Assembly: GCA_947627595.1 (NCBI GenBank)
Contig: CANQWQ010000013.1
Location: 1-45,282, forward strand
DNA: 45,282 nt
Source: an uncultured Clostridia bacterium
GTDB taxonomy: Bacteria; Bacillota; Clostridia; TANB77; CAG-508
Reading direction: 5' to 3'
Part shown: positions 18,891 through 28,460 of the stretch, piece after piece
How the letters are laid out: each line of letters opens with the position of its first letter
How positions within the stretch are numbered: position 1 is the first letter of the stretch
Notes under the pieces: model-generated
Seen by the model: the letters and a program-made list of their open reading frames with translations, nothing else
The model's database searches: none
What the model was told of the DNA's origin: nothing
Position numbers and translations under genes: made by a program

Positions 18891-20483
18891 TTATCTTTTC
18901 TTTCTACGATAGTTCCAAATAACAATTCCTATAATTATTATTAAAACTGGAATTCCAAATATAATTAATTTAACAACTCTATCCTCTGTTTCAGTATTTT
19001 GAAATTCTAATATATTTTCAGCTTTTCTAATAGTTAATAGATTTTCTTCTTCACCTAATTCTGCAAAAGTATTTAAAATCAAGTTAATATTTCCAGAATT
19101 TTGCATAACAGGAATTTGTACTAATGAATTTTGATATGAATCAGCAAAAAATGTTGTATTTGCATAAACTACAAGTTTTGATTCTACTTTATTTTCTCCG
19201 TTTGTCATTGTTCTAGTAATTTCAGAACCAATAGTATACTGAGTTTTTTCTAATCCATCTAAACTTTGGCTAGTTATACCTGTTTCATAATTAGTTAAAT
19301 TATAGCAATTTGCAGATGTCATTACAATATCAGATGAATCAATAGTAACGTTTTCTTCAGTAACTTCATTTATTGTTATAGATTGTGACCAAGGCATTAT
19401 AATATTTTGTTCACTTCTACCACTTTCAAATTTTGAAGTTATAGGATTATATGAAGAATATTGTGGTACTAAAATATAATTTAAATTTGGAACATCTCTT
19501 GAAGCTAGATATCTGCTAGTATCATTTTCATATAAAAGTCCTTTATTTATTGTAACTCCATATAAGTTCAAAACGCTTTGTAAATTTGTAAATTCTCCAT
19601 CATTTGGTGTTAATGCACAAACAAGTAAATTTCCACCGTTGTTAACATAATTTTTGATGATTTCAGCTTGTTCTGCTGTAATATCTTGTTCAGGTGATAA
19701 AATTGATAAAATATCGCAATCAGCTGGAATTTCAGTAACTGTAGAAAGATTTAAATCTTCTGCTTCATAAACTTGATATTCCAAAAAGCTAGTTAATGTA
19801 GATACATTATCTTTTCCATATTCTCCACTTCCAGTAGCAAAATAAACTTTAACTGGATCATCTGTTGAAACTTTTAAAATAGCATTTGTAATAGTTTCTT
19901 CAGCAACATTTAAACTATCTCCTGTAGCTTCATCTGAAGTATAAAATTCAAGTTCTGGATAAATTATTTTATCTTTATCTCCACAAGTAACAATTAAAGC
20001 TTTATAAGTTCCTAAACCATATTTTGAAACAAGTTCATAATTATTACTTTCTGTGATTATCTCATTTTTTATATTTTTATTAAGTGCATTATATTGTTGT
20101 AAAAATTGAACATAATCATCTGTTTTTTGATAACCATAAACATAAATCATAATCTCTTTATCTAAATTTTTAAGTTGATCTTTTGAAGTATTTGTTAAAG
20201 AATATAATTTATTTTTAGTAACATCAATTTGAGCTAAATTCTTGCTATCAGCCCATATATTAATTCCTACAATTAAAGCAACTAATAAAACTACTAATAC
20301 TAATGTACGGAATTTACTAGCAATTAATTTTTTTCTAAATTTTAAAGATAGTCTTTCACCAAAGCTAGCTTTCTTAGTTTCGTCAGTTTCTTCTGTTTCA
20401 GTTTCAACTTTTTCTAAAGCTTCTTCTTTTTTGATTTTTTCTTCAACCTCTTTAACTTTTTTCTCTTTTTTATTTTTACTCAT
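18891..20483 (-). CDS. GldG-family ABC transporter accessory protein
   Basis: The 530-residue protein has a Lys/Glu-rich cytoplasmic start, one membrane helix (about residues 58-82), a large extracytoplasmic domain and a second helix near the C-terminus (about residues 500-523) ending in basic residues. The ABC_transp_aux/GldG pattern is seen in NKLYSLTNTSKDQLKNLDKEI and later KVYFATGSGEYG, and in DILSILSPEQDITAEQAEIIKNYVNNGGNLLV. Such proteins pair with an ABC-2 permease and ATPase for export or surface functions. Those two genes lie immediately upstream in the operon. Confidence 0.88.
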   Translation of the reverse strand: MSKNKKEKKVKEVEEKIKKEEALEKVETETEETDETKKASFGERLSLKFRKKLIASKFRTLVLVVLLVALIVGINIWADSKNLAQIDVTKNKLYSLTNTSKDQLKNLDKEIMIYVYGYQKTDDYVQFLQQYNALNKNIKNEIITESNNYELVSKYGLGTYKALIVTCGDKDKIIYPELEFYTSDEATGDSLNVAEETITNAILKVSTDDPVKVYFATGSGEYGKDNVSTLTSFLEYQVYEAEDLNLSTVTEIPADCDILSILSPEQDITAEQAEIIKNYVNNGGNLLVCALTPNDGEFTNLQSVLNLYGVTINKGLLYENDTSRYLASRDVPNLNYILVPQYSSYNPITSKFESGRSEQNIIMPWSQSITINEVTEENVTIDSSDIVMTSANCYNLTNYETGITSQSLDGLEKTQYTIGSEITRTMTNGENKVESKLVVYANTTFFADSYQNSLVQIPVMQNSGNINLILNTFAELGEEENLLTIRKAENILEFQNTETEDRVVKLIIFGIPVLIIIIGIVIWNYRRKKR

Positions 20484-20496
20484 TTTATTCTCCCTC

Positions 20497-21177
20497 CTAT
20501 TTAACGCTCTTTCTTCTTTGTAATACTATAACAGTAAGAAGAATAAATAATACAGCAAATGACACAAATCTAACAACTTCATTTAATGCAATAACACCTT
20601 CTGGGAAGTGATCAAACATATACATTAATGATAAATTGTAGAAGTTTTGTGAAACTCCTGGTAAAAACCACATTAAAATAAATACACCAATTGTTAAAAC
20701 AGAAGCAACTATTTGATTTTCTGTAATACTTGATGCAAACATTCCAAAAGAAACATATGCAGCACAAAGTAAGAAAAATCCTAACATTGTGCAAAGGGCA
20801 ACTCTAATATCTGGTGCACCAAAATGTTGTAAAATTAAGAAATGTATAAATGTTCCTAAAATTGTTACTAAAACAACTATCATAGCTGCTAAAAATTTTC
20901 CCATAACAACTGAAAATAAACTTCTTGGTGAAGTAAGTAATAATTGTTCTGTTCCGTTTTTTCTTTCTTCTGAAAACATTCTCATTGTTAAAACTGGAAT
21001 TAAGAATGTCATTATTGTTGATGCATCATAAAATGCGTATTCAAAATATGCTACTCCACTAGAAAAAATTGAATTATAGAATAATATACTAAACATTAAT
21101 AAGAATAATCCAATAAATATATATCCTATTGGAGATAATAAATAACTTTTTAACTCTTTTTTAATAACCGCAAGCAT
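20497..21177 (-). CDS. ABC-2 type permease
   Basis: The 226-residue protein has about six hydrophobic helices. It begins with MLAVIKKELKSYLLSPIGYIFIG and has the ABC-2 signature region RMFSEERKNGTEQLLLTSP, like GldF-type permeases. Its start overlaps the stop of the ATPase gene and it is 13 bases ahead of the GldG-like gene, so the three encode one exporter. Substrate unknown. Confidence 0.9.
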   Translation of the reverse strand: MLAVIKKELKSYLLSPIGYIFIGLFLLMFSILFYNSIFSSGVAYFEYAFYDASTIMTFLIPVLTMRMFSEERKNGTEQLLLTSPRSLFSVVMGKFLAAMIVVLVTILGTFIHFLILQHFGAPDIRVALCTMLGFFLLCAAYVSFGMFASSITENQIVASVLTIGVFILMWFLPGVSQNFYNLSLMYMFDHFPEGVIALNEVVRFVSFAVLFILLTVIVLQRRKSVK

Positions 21178-22355
21178 TATTCTTCTCCTCCTTTGCTGTC
21201 TTCATTTTTATCGTCATCTTCATCTTCTTTTGAATCTGTTTCAGATTTTTCTTTTTTCTCTAGCTTTTCAGCTTTTTTCTGTTCTTTTAATTCTTGTCTT
21301 TTTTCTTTAACAAATTCTTTTCTTTCTTTTTTCTCTTGTTTTGCTTGTCTTAAATCATCAAGCTCTCTTTGATATTGAATTTCGTTTATTTCATCATTTG
21401 AAAGCTCTTGTCTATCTTCAATTATCTTAATGAACGCATCTTCTAAGCTTGCTTCTTCTTTATTAATTCCAAGATTTAAGATATTATTTTCAGCGCATTT
21501 TATAGCAAAGTTCTTTCTAAATTCTTTATCATCTGATAAATTCTCTTTTAATTCAACTTGATAAACATAAGTATTATCTTCGTTTTCTTTAATTTTTTCT
21601 ATACTCTTAATTTGCTCATCTGATTTGAAAACATCTTCGAATTTATTTTCTGTATCTTCAATAGTAACGATATAAACTTGTTTAGTTTCAACACTTTTCT
21701 CTAAATTCTCAGGTGTATCAACAGCAATTATTTCGCCTTTATCAATTATTATAACTTTCTCGCAAATTTGACTAACTTCAGTTAAAATATGTGAGCTTAA
21801 AATAACTGTATGTTCTTTTCTAAATGATTTTATAAGTTCTCTGATCTCTTTAACTTGTTTTGGATCTAGACCTACAGTTGGTTCGTCTAAAATTAAAATC
21901 TCAGGATCTCCAACCAAAGCACCAGCAAGACTTACTCTTTGTTTAAAACCTCTAGATAGATTACGAGTTAATCTATTTCTAACTTTATCAAGACCTGTTT
22001 CCATAATGGCTTTTTCAACAGCTTCTTTCTTTTCTTTATGTGGAATGCATTTTAAATCAGCCATATATGAAATAAACTCTTTAACAGTCAAATCAGTATA
22101 AAGTGGTGTTCCTTCTGGCATATATCCAATAAGTTTTTTAACTTTTTTTGGTTTTGAATCAACATCAATTCCATTTACAATTATTTGTCCAATTGTTGGT
22201 TCAATAAAACCTGTGATCATATTCATTGTAGTTGTTTTTCCAGCACCATTACGACCAAGAAAACCTACAATTTCGCCATCTTGGACATCAAAGCTGATGT
22301 TTCTGACGGCATAAGTGTCTCCGTATTTTTTGCTAACATTTCTAACTTCTATCAA
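21177..22355 (-). CDS. ABC transporter ATP-binding protein with long charged tail
   Basis: The ATPase domain (residues 1-220) shows Walker A GRNGAGKTT, signature NLSRGFKQRVSLAGAL, Walker B ILILDEPTVGLDP and the H-loop HTVILSSH. A GldA-like C-terminal domain follows. The last 90 residues are almost all Lys, Glu, Arg and Asp, an unusual acidic/basic tail. The start is TTG at 22355 with a GGGAGGG site 9 bases upstream. It works with the downstream ABC-2 permease and GldG-like protein. Confidence 0.92.
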   Translation of the reverse strand: MIEVRNVSKKYGDTYAVRNISFDVQDGEIVGFLGRNGAGKTTTMNMITGFIEPTIGQIIVNGIDVDSKPKKVKKLIGYMPEGTPLYTDLTVKEFISYMADLKCIPHKEKKEAVEKAIMETGLDKVRNRLTRNLSRGFKQRVSLAGALVGDPEILILDEPTVGLDPKQVKEIRELIKSFRKEHTVILSSHILTEVSQICEKVIIIDKGEIIAVDTPENLEKSVETKQVYIVTIEDTENKFEDVFKSDEQIKSIEKIKENEDNTYVYQVELKENLSDDKEFRKNFAIKCAENNILNLGINKEEASLEDAFIKIIEDRQELSNDEINEIQYQRELDDLRQAKQEKKERKEFVKEKRQELKEQKKAEKLEKKEKSETDSKEDEDDDKNEDSKGGEE

Positions 22356-22415
22356 AGTCTTTCCCTCCCGTAAATTATTATAGATTTAATATATATTATA
22401 TAGCTTAAATAAAAC

Positions 22416-23069
22416 TTAAAGTTGGAAGATTCCTGCTTTAATTTTTATACCTTGCTCTGAAAACATCTTTTCATGCTCAGTTTCAATATTATCAAAAATT
22501 ACTTCGTTGTGAAGGTCATAAGTCTTTTTGATTTCTTTGAAACCGGCATCTTTAAAGTATTCTAAGCTTTCTTCAAAAAGTTCATCATTATCTGTTTTAA
22601 AATAGATTTCACTATTTTCTGCTAAAAATTTTTTATAATTTTCGAGTTGTCTTATATGTGTTAATCTTCTCTTTTTGTGCTTCTTTCGAGGCCATGGATT
22701 GCAAAAATTTATGTAAATTCGATTTACTTTATCTTCTTCTCCAAAAACATCTAAAATTCTTTCTGCATTAGCTCTTATCAAAAATAAATTTGAAACTTCT
22801 TCATCTTTGTAGCTTTGTTCAATATTTCTTTTTGAAACTCCAAGCATTGCTTCAATCATATCTATTGCAATATAATTAATATTTGGATTAGCTTTAGCTA
22901 GAGTTGAAATAAAAATTCCTTTACCACATCCAATCTCAATGTGAAGCGGATTTTCAGGATTTTTAAATCTTTCTCTCCAAGTATTTCTATATCCAATTTC
23001 TGGATTATTTATATAAAATTTTGCTTCTTTTAATTCTTTTTCAGCCCATTTCTTTCTTCGTATTCTCAA
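22416..23069 (-). CDS. trmB: tRNA (guanine46-N7)-methyltransferase TrmB
   Basis: TrmB makes m7G46 in tRNA. Motifs visible are the SAM-binding IEIGCGKGIFISTLAKANP, then INFCNPWPRKKHKKRRL, the family's Asp/Asn-Pro-Trp-Pro-Lys block, and KTDNDELFEESLEYF. I chose the TTG at 23069 as the start, because it gives MRIRRKKW as in relatives and stands 8 bases after AAGAAAGGA. An ATG at 23078 would overlap that binding site. It is in the prfB operon, between vanW-like and the ABC genes. Confidence 0.92.
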   Translation of the reverse strand: MRIRRKKWAEKELKEAKFYINNPEIGYRNTWRERFKNPENPLHIEIGCGKGIFISTLAKANPNINYIAIDMIEAMLGVSKRNIEQSYKDEEVSNLFLIRANAERILDVFGEEDKVNRIYINFCNPWPRKKHKKRRLTHIRQLENYKKFLAENSEIYFKTDNDELFEESLEYFKDAGFKEIKKTYDLHNEVIFDNIETEHEKMFSEQGIKIKAGIFQL

Positions 23070-23084
23070 AATTAACATCCTTTC

Positions 23085-24561
23085 TTAGTGAGCAGAATAA
23101 GTATCACGAGAAATTTTTTCTCTAGAAATTACAACTCCATTTTGTCTAACAACTCTAAATGAATCTACAACATAGCCTGTTGATCCACCAGAAGTCTTTT
23201 TCTTCATTGTTTTTATAATATTTGTTTCAATAGAAACATCAACTTCATTATCTGTTTTTAAACCATAAATTGAAACTGTGCAATATCCACCTTGAACACT
23301 AGCAACTATTTTTACTGGATAATCTCTAGAGTTTTTGAATTTAAAATCTTGACTTCCATAAACAACAGTAGCATCATAACCAGGTTCAGCGTAACTTGGC
23401 AAAAATGAATGGTTTCTTCTTTCTGTAATATCCATATTAGCTTTAATTGCAGCATTATATAGAGTTGTTACAACTTGACAAATTCCACCACCAGTATCAT
23501 TTACAACAGTTCCATCAGAATAAATCGCAGCATCTTTATATCCACGAGATTTAGTTCTTGGTCCAACTACTGAGTTAAATGAAAATGTGCCACCAGGAAC
23601 AATAACTGTTCCATTCATTTTTGAAGCAGCAATTCTAAGATTTGTAGTTCTGTCAGCATTATTAACATATGCTGTTCTATATGTAGCTAACAAATCAGGA
23701 AATGCGTCCATTCCAAAATCAGAAACTTTAACTTCAGGTTCTGTATAAATCAAGTCAAATCTATATTCTTCGTTTGTTCCAACTCCGGCAATCGTATTCA
23801 TTACTTCATCAACTGAAAAATCTACACCTGTTTCTTCAACAACAAATGAATATGGATTTGTTGTGTAACTAGCATTAACCATTGGTTTATAAAGTTCTTC
23901 ACGAATAAGCCCAACATCTAGACTTTCAGGATATGTGGTGAATGTTGGAATAACAAAAACCTGTGATTTATAAGTAACATCTTGAAGTGATGAAAGCAAA
24001 ATCTCTTTTAAATCATCTCTTTCAATTCCAACACCGTTTGAACCAGTAGTTATAACTAACTCATCATCTTCAACATAATATCCTGGCTGTTCAACTTGCT
24101 CTGGAAGTGAAACTTCAAGAAAATCTATATAATCATTTAAAGCATTATCATTATAAACAAAAGATGGCTCAATATCTATCGTATGCATTAAAAGTGAAAC
24201 ATAATCTTTTACATTTCCAATAACATTTTTATTTCTAGCAAGTTGATATGCCTCTTCTACTGCAGAATCTATATCAAACTTTGCTTCAAATTGTTCAACT
24301 TCAGCATCAAACTGATAGTTCTTAAATGAAAATGTAAGATGGTCTGATGTATTTTCATCTAAATATTTCTGGACAGCTGCTTTTGCTTCTTTTTTAGTCA
24401 TTCCGAGAAACATTTACACCTTTAATAAAAACACCACTTGCTATTTTTCCGCCATTTTCAAATGTGATATAAAATGCTATAAAACTAGCAATAATAATTG
24501 CTAAGACAATTGCTAATAAAATTATAAAAATTAGTAAAAAACTATTTTTTATTTTTTTCAT
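23085..24561 (-). CDS. VanW-family cell-wall protein (one CGG +1 shift after the membrane anchor)
   Basis: A 491-residue extracytoplasmic protein starts at 24561 with a membrane helix (about residues 8-32). The frame breaks at codon 53, CGG at 24403-24405. Skipping the C joins ASGVFIKGVNVS to GMTKKEAKAAVQKYL, the start of the peptidoglycan-binding G5/YoaR-like repeat typical of this family. The VanW domain follows at about residue 300, with NLRIAASKMNGTVIVPGG, TFSFNSVVGPRTKSRGY and GGGICQVVTTLYNAA. Without the shift the protein would lack its membrane anchor and could not be exported. The neighbouring gene encodes a phosphodiester glycosidase, another likely wall enzyme. Confidence 0.9.
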
Positions 24562-24577
24562 AAAATTAAAACCTCGA

Positions 24578-25702
24578 TTAGTTTAATTTATTATCTACAA
24601 CTGTGTGATCTCCATCATCTGAATCATCTTTAGTTAGTATAAAAGCACTAACTATAAGTCTTGAACGACCATCGCCATCTTTAGATGTTGGGTTATTAAC
24701 TAGCCTATCTCCAACTGTCATACAAGTTGAAGTTCCACCATCCAAGTTAGCAGCATTTATAGCTCCATATCTTTGAAGAATTTTTATTTCATCTTGATAA
24801 GTAGCACCTCTACCTAAAGTTCTACTTCCGTCTATGACTAAAAATAAAACTTTTCCGTCAGCTCTTTGGCCAATAGCAGTTCTAGGAGCTCTACCCGCTC
24901 CGCCATTTCCAAGAGTTTTTGAAACTTCACCGTTTAATATAAAGAATGGATAAAATGTAACTCCATCACGGATTCCCTCTTTATTTAATTTTGAATCAAG
25001 AACTAAAACATTTTCTGAGTTAAAGCCAATTAGTCCTCCAATATTTTGATTGTAAGGCAATTCTGAAACGACTTTTCCTTTAGAAATTATAGTTCCGATT
25101 CCTGTAGAGCCTGTACCTTCTCCACCTTCGTCTTCAAAGCCACCAGCATTTATAGCAACTAAACTATCATGTTTTTTAGAAATCTCAGATAGATATTCTC
25201 CTGAAACTCCAAGCTTTGAAGTTGTAACTAATTTAACTCTAGATGGATCATATATAACTGTTAAATAACCTGTAAATTTATCTTCTTTAATTGGAATTAT
25301 TTTATAATCATTATTTTTATCACTTCTTTTTAAAACCGCTTCTTCATATTCATTAGCAAATGGAACTTTATTATCATCTACTGTAAACTCAACTTTTGAA
25401 GCATCTGTAGTTCCACTAACTTCAATTATTTTATTTCTAGATAAACAATCATCAACTGTTTCTTTATCATAAAACATCTCAGCTAAATATTGATGTCTCA
25501 TTGTTCCCATCGCAGTAGAAATGTACCAATCTCTAAAACCACTATATGGACCATATAATAGGAATAATCCTGAAAAACAACAAATTATTCCTACCCATAA
25601 TATAAAAATCAAAAATCTTTTAAATATCGAATGATTTGTAGATACTTTTGTTGAACTTTTACTACGTCTAGCTTCTCTATCTAATCTTGTTTGTCTTCTC
25701 AA
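24578..25702 (-). CDS. Phosphodiester glycosidase family protein (NAGPA domain)
   Basis: The 374-residue protein has a basic N-terminus and one membrane helix (about residues 28-50). The NAGPA/DUF2233 domain follows, seen as SLVAINAGGFEDEGG, GTIISKGKVV, RAPRTAIGQRADGKVLFLVIDG and AANLDGGTSTCM. These enzymes cleave sugar phosphodiesters or act on exopolysaccharide and wall glycans at the cell surface. It is 16 bases from the end of prfB and 17 from vanW-like, so it is in the operon. Confidence 0.9.
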   Translation of the reverse strand: MRRQTRLDREARRSKSSTKVSTNHSIFKRFLIFILWVGIICCFSGLFLLYGPYSGFRDWYISTAMGTMRHQYLAEMFYDKETVDDCLSRNKIIEVSGTTDASKVEFTVDDNKVPFANEYEEAVLKRSDKNNDYKIIPIKEDKFTGYLTVIYDPSRVKLVTTSKLGVSGEYLSEISKKHDSLVAINAGGFEDEGGEGTGSTGIGTIISKGKVVSELPYNQNIGGLIGFNSENVLVLDSKLNKEGIRDGVTFYPFFILNGEVSKTLGNGGAGRAPRTAIGQRADGKVLFLVIDGSRTLGRGATYQDEIKILQRYGAINAANLDGGTSTCMTVGDRLVNNPTSKDGDGRSRLIVSAFILTKDDSDDGDHTVVDNKLN

Positions 25703-25717
25703 TTTTTTCCTCCGTAA

Positions 25718-26829
25718 TTATCTATTTTTTGTATTTTGTTTTAAATAGCTTTCCATAAATCCATTTAAATCTCCGTTCATAACTGCCTCAACATTTCCTG
25801 TTTCATAATTTGTTCTATGATCTTTAACAAGAGTATATGGACAAAAAACATATGAACGAATTTGACTTCCGCCAAGCTATATCTTTTTGGACACCTTTTA
25901 AATCTTCTATTTTCTCTTTATTTTCTTTTTCTTTTAAATCTAATAATCTTGATTTTAACATTCTCATAGCAGTTTCTTTATTCATTGTTTGTGAACGTTC
26001 TGATTGGCACGAAACAACAACACCTGTTGGAATATGTGTTATTCTAACAGCTGAATCTGTTTTATTAATATGTTGGCCACCAGCTCCGAGAGGCTCTATA
26101 TGTATCAATTCTCAAATCATCTGGATTAATATTAATTTCAACATCATCTGTAATCTCTGGTAAAACTTCAACAGAAGCAAAAGAAGTATGTCTTCTTCCT
26201 CCACTATCAAATGGAGAAATTCTAACTAATCTATGAACTCCCATTTCACTCTTTAAATAGCCATAAGCGTTTTCTCCAGAAACTTCAAATGTAACACTTT
26301 TTATTCCAGCTTCATCACCTTCTAAATAGTCGAGTTCTTTAACTGAAAATCCGTTTGAATTTGCCCATTTAGTATACATTCTATATAACATTTGAACCCA
26401 ATCTTGTGATTCTGTTCCCCCAGCACCTGGGTGAAGTGTTAAAATTGCATTATTTGAATCATATTTTCCAGATAATAATGTTTCAAGTTCTAAATTTTCA
26501 ATTTTTTTGCTTAAAGAATCTGTTTGATTAATTAAATCTTTTCCTAAATCTTCATCAAATTCAACTTGTAGCAAGTTATTCATATCTAACAAACTTTTTA
26601 AATTATTTTTAATAGAATCAAAGCTTTCAATCTTTCTTTCTATCTTTTTAATTTTTGAAAAAACTTCATTAGATTTTTCTTTATCTTCCCAAAAGCCTTC
26701 TTTTGAAGAGATTTCACGCAAATCTTCTAACTCTTTTTTTAAATCAGAAATGTTTAAAGCTTCTTCTAAACTATTTAATTTTTCAAGTAATTCTTTTAAA
26801 GCTCTCAAGTTTTCTTCAAGCTCTAACAT
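25718..26829 (-). CDS. prfB: Peptide chain release factor 2 (two CGG +1 shifts; no UGA shift site)
   Basis: RF2 ends translation at UGA and UAA. The start at 26829 (AAAGGAGG upstream) gives [18 protein letters not shown]. The codon-recognition motif SPF is present in [16 protein letters not shown]. The classical autoregulatory in-frame UGA near codon 25 is absent; the region reads EEALNISDL straight through. Instead there are two in-frame CGG codons. One at 26086-26088 lies between DTYRAS and [15 protein letters not shown], directly before the catalytic GGQ. The other at 25869-25871 lies between KDIAW and [19 protein letters not shown]. Dropping each C restores a complete 369-residue RF2. Without the first shift no GGQ loop can be made from this start. 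Confidence 0.95.
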
Positions 26830-26912
26830 ATTTCCTCCTTTAAAATTATAGGTTTTTCGCCATCTTTTTCAATGGAATTTTTTGTTTTTAAAAACCTTCT
26901 AATATGTTGTAC

Positions 26913-26941
26913 ATTATATATGATTTTATAAAAATTATCAA
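26913..26941 (-). promoter_or_regulatory. Promoter for the prfB operon
   Basis: The -35 TTGATA (26936-26941) and perfect -10 TATAAT (26913-26918) have a 17-base spacer. About 75 bases of leader follow before the prfB AGGAGG. The leader can pair AGGTTTTT with AAAAACCT. Confidence 0.75.
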
Positions 26942-26999
26942 TATAAAATTACAATAAAATTTCAAATTTGTAACAATTGTAAAAAATAGTTTTTAAAGC

Positions 27000-27028
27000 A
27001 AAAATAACTGTGATTCTAGTCACAGTCA
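27000..27028 (-). terminator. Intrinsic terminator after comF-like gene
   Basis: The arms ACTGTGA and TCACAGT (27007-27013, 27020-27026) form a 7-bp stem, extended by an A-T pair, followed by TATTTTT on the minus strand. It lies directly after the stop at 27030. Confidence 0.75.
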
Positions 27029-27029
27029 T

Positions 27030-27677
27030 TTAAAAATCAAATCTATTAAATTTTGTTTTTGCTATTGTGAAAACACAAATCTCATTACAATTATTTTCTT
27101 TTAAAATTTTTGAAGCTGAATTTGCGGTAGAACCTGTTGTAAAAATATCATCAACTAAAATTATATTTTTACCAGTTAATTTCAAGTTTTCTGAAATCTT
27201 AAAAGCATGTTTTGCATTTTCTTCTCTTTCCTTTTCATTTAAAGAACTTTGGACTTTTATATTTTCTTCTTTTTCTAAAGTTTTTACAACAGTTTTATTA
27301 AGATTTTTTCCAAGCTCATCTGCTAGAAGTTTTGATTGATTATAACCTCTTTTTAATTCTTTATTTTTACTCATTGGAATATATGTTATAAAATCAAATT
27401 TCTCTAAAAATTTTATAAGTCTTTCATCTTTTAAACTAAGCTCTATAAAATATTTATATAAATAAGATTTTTCGTGAAATTTGAAATTATGGATTTGTCT
27501 TTTTAAATTACCAGTATAAAAAGAACTAAAAATTAAATAATCAAAATATCTTCCAAGTGTTTTTTGAAAAGTACATTTAAAATTTAATTTTTTATAACAT
27601 TCGTCACAAATATATTTTCCTTGTTTTTGGCAATATAAGCACTTTTCAGGAAACATAATATCTAATAGTTTTAGCAT
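27030..27677 (-). CDS. ComF family amidophosphoribosyltransferase-like protein
   Basis: The 215-residue protein has an N-terminal zinc ribbon (FPEKCLYCQKQGKYICDECY) and a C-terminal phosphoribosyltransferase fold, with the PRPP loop ILVDDIFTTGSTANSASKIL. ComF-like proteins help move single-stranded DNA in natural transformation in some species, but most clostridial members are uncharacterised. No strong ribosome binding site is seen before the ATG. It follows the unrelated membrane-protein gene by 25 bases. Confidence 0.9.
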   Translation of the reverse strand: MLKLLDIMFPEKCLYCQKQGKYICDECYKKLNFKCTFQKTLGRYFDYLIFSSFYTGNLKRQIHNFKFHEKSYLYKYFIELSLKDERLIKFLEKFDFITYIPMSKNKELKRGYNQSKLLADELGKNLNKTVVKTLEKEENIKVQSSLNEKEREENAKHAFKISENLKLTGKNIILVDDIFTTGSTANSASKILKENNCNEICVFTIAKTKFNRFDF

Positions 27678-27702
27678 ATAATTTTGCTTTTAAAATATCA
27701 AG

Positions 27703-28332
27703 TTATTTTATTTGAGTATATTCAGTTAAATCAGGTAATTTAACATCTTCTTCTGTTACACTATTTTCTTTAAAATCTTCGATACCTTCTTCAAATTTAT
27801 CGCCCTCTTCTAAGCTTTTCACCCTTAAAACTAAACCATTATTCTTATCAAAAGTTATTTTATAATTATCTTTAGTTGTTATTTCATAACAATTATTTTT
27901 AGTATCTTTTATTTTCCAGTCAAATACTAGTTTTAATTTATTCTTAAATGAAAAGTCTAAAGTTAGATAGTTGTAAAAAGGAAATTCTAAATATCTATTA
28001 TCTGAATCTGAAATTTTTCTTATGATATATGTTTTTGAGATATTATTAATATGATAAACCATTTTACTATTAAAATTATAATAATCTAAATTTTTTTGAA
28101 TTGATATTTGATTTTCATATGTTGTAATATTTTCAATATGGTTTATAAAAACAATATTAACATTCTCATTAAAATCTTTTTCAAAATAACTATAATTTTG
28201 CTTATTTAAATTAATTTTCATTAAATCAATTATTTTATTTACTTTATAAAATTTTATAAAGAATAAAATTGATAAAACAACAATTACTAATAATAAAATT
28301 AAAGTTAAAATAAATACAATCTTTTTCTTCAT
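27703..28332 (-). CDS. Membrane-anchored hypothetical protein, paralogue of the 29018 gene
   Basis: The 209-residue protein has one N-terminal helix (about residues 5-27) and an extracytoplasmic domain. It shares with the 29018-29650 product the blocks IIDLMKIN / IINLMKIN, LEFPFYNYLTLDFSFKNKLKLVFDWKIKD / LEFPLYSYLTKDFSLKNEFKLVFKWKIKD and the Asp-rich end VKLPDLTEYT / IPDINTYT. The two are clearly duplicates, separated by the foreign-looking secreted-protein gene. No known domain was recognised. The outer domain could be lipoprotein-like, with an LolA-type beta fold, but that is only a guess. Confidence 0.75.
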   Translation of the reverse strand: MKKKIVFILTLILLLVIVVLSILFFIKFYKVNKIIDLMKINLNKQNYSYFEKDFNENVNIVFINHIENITTYENQISIQKNLDYYNFNSKMVYHINNISKTYIIRKISDSDNRYLEFPFYNYLTLDFSFKNKLKLVFDWKIKDTKNNCYEITTKDNYKITFDKNNGLVLRVKSLEEGDKFEEGIEDFKENSVTEEDVKLPDLTEYTQIK

Positions 28333-28361
28333 AATTTTCCTCTTTTAAAAACTCAATAGCA

Positions 28362-28406
28362 GGAGCCTGGGTTTTACCCCAGGCTCCAAAGGGAACATAT
28401 TCCCTT
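28362..28406 (-). repeat. Two adjacent GC-rich hairpins after the secreted-protein gene
   Basis: The inverted repeat GGAGCCTGGG/CCCAGGCTCC (28362-28371, 28378-28387) is followed by AAGGGAA/TTCCCTT (28389-28395, 28400-28406). GC content is far above the surroundings. On the minus strand a run of T comes only 10 or so bases past the larger stem, so it may act as a terminator. It looks like part of the imported cassette. Confidence 0.7.
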
Positions 28407-28460
28407 GTCTTGGGAGCTAAAATTAGTTTAATTGTTACAATTTAAATTTTAAAGATTTCT

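Noticed and set aside
26740-26829. Canonical prfB UGA autoregulatory frameshift
   Set aside because: The region reads through without any in-frame stop; no CTTTGAC-like site is present.
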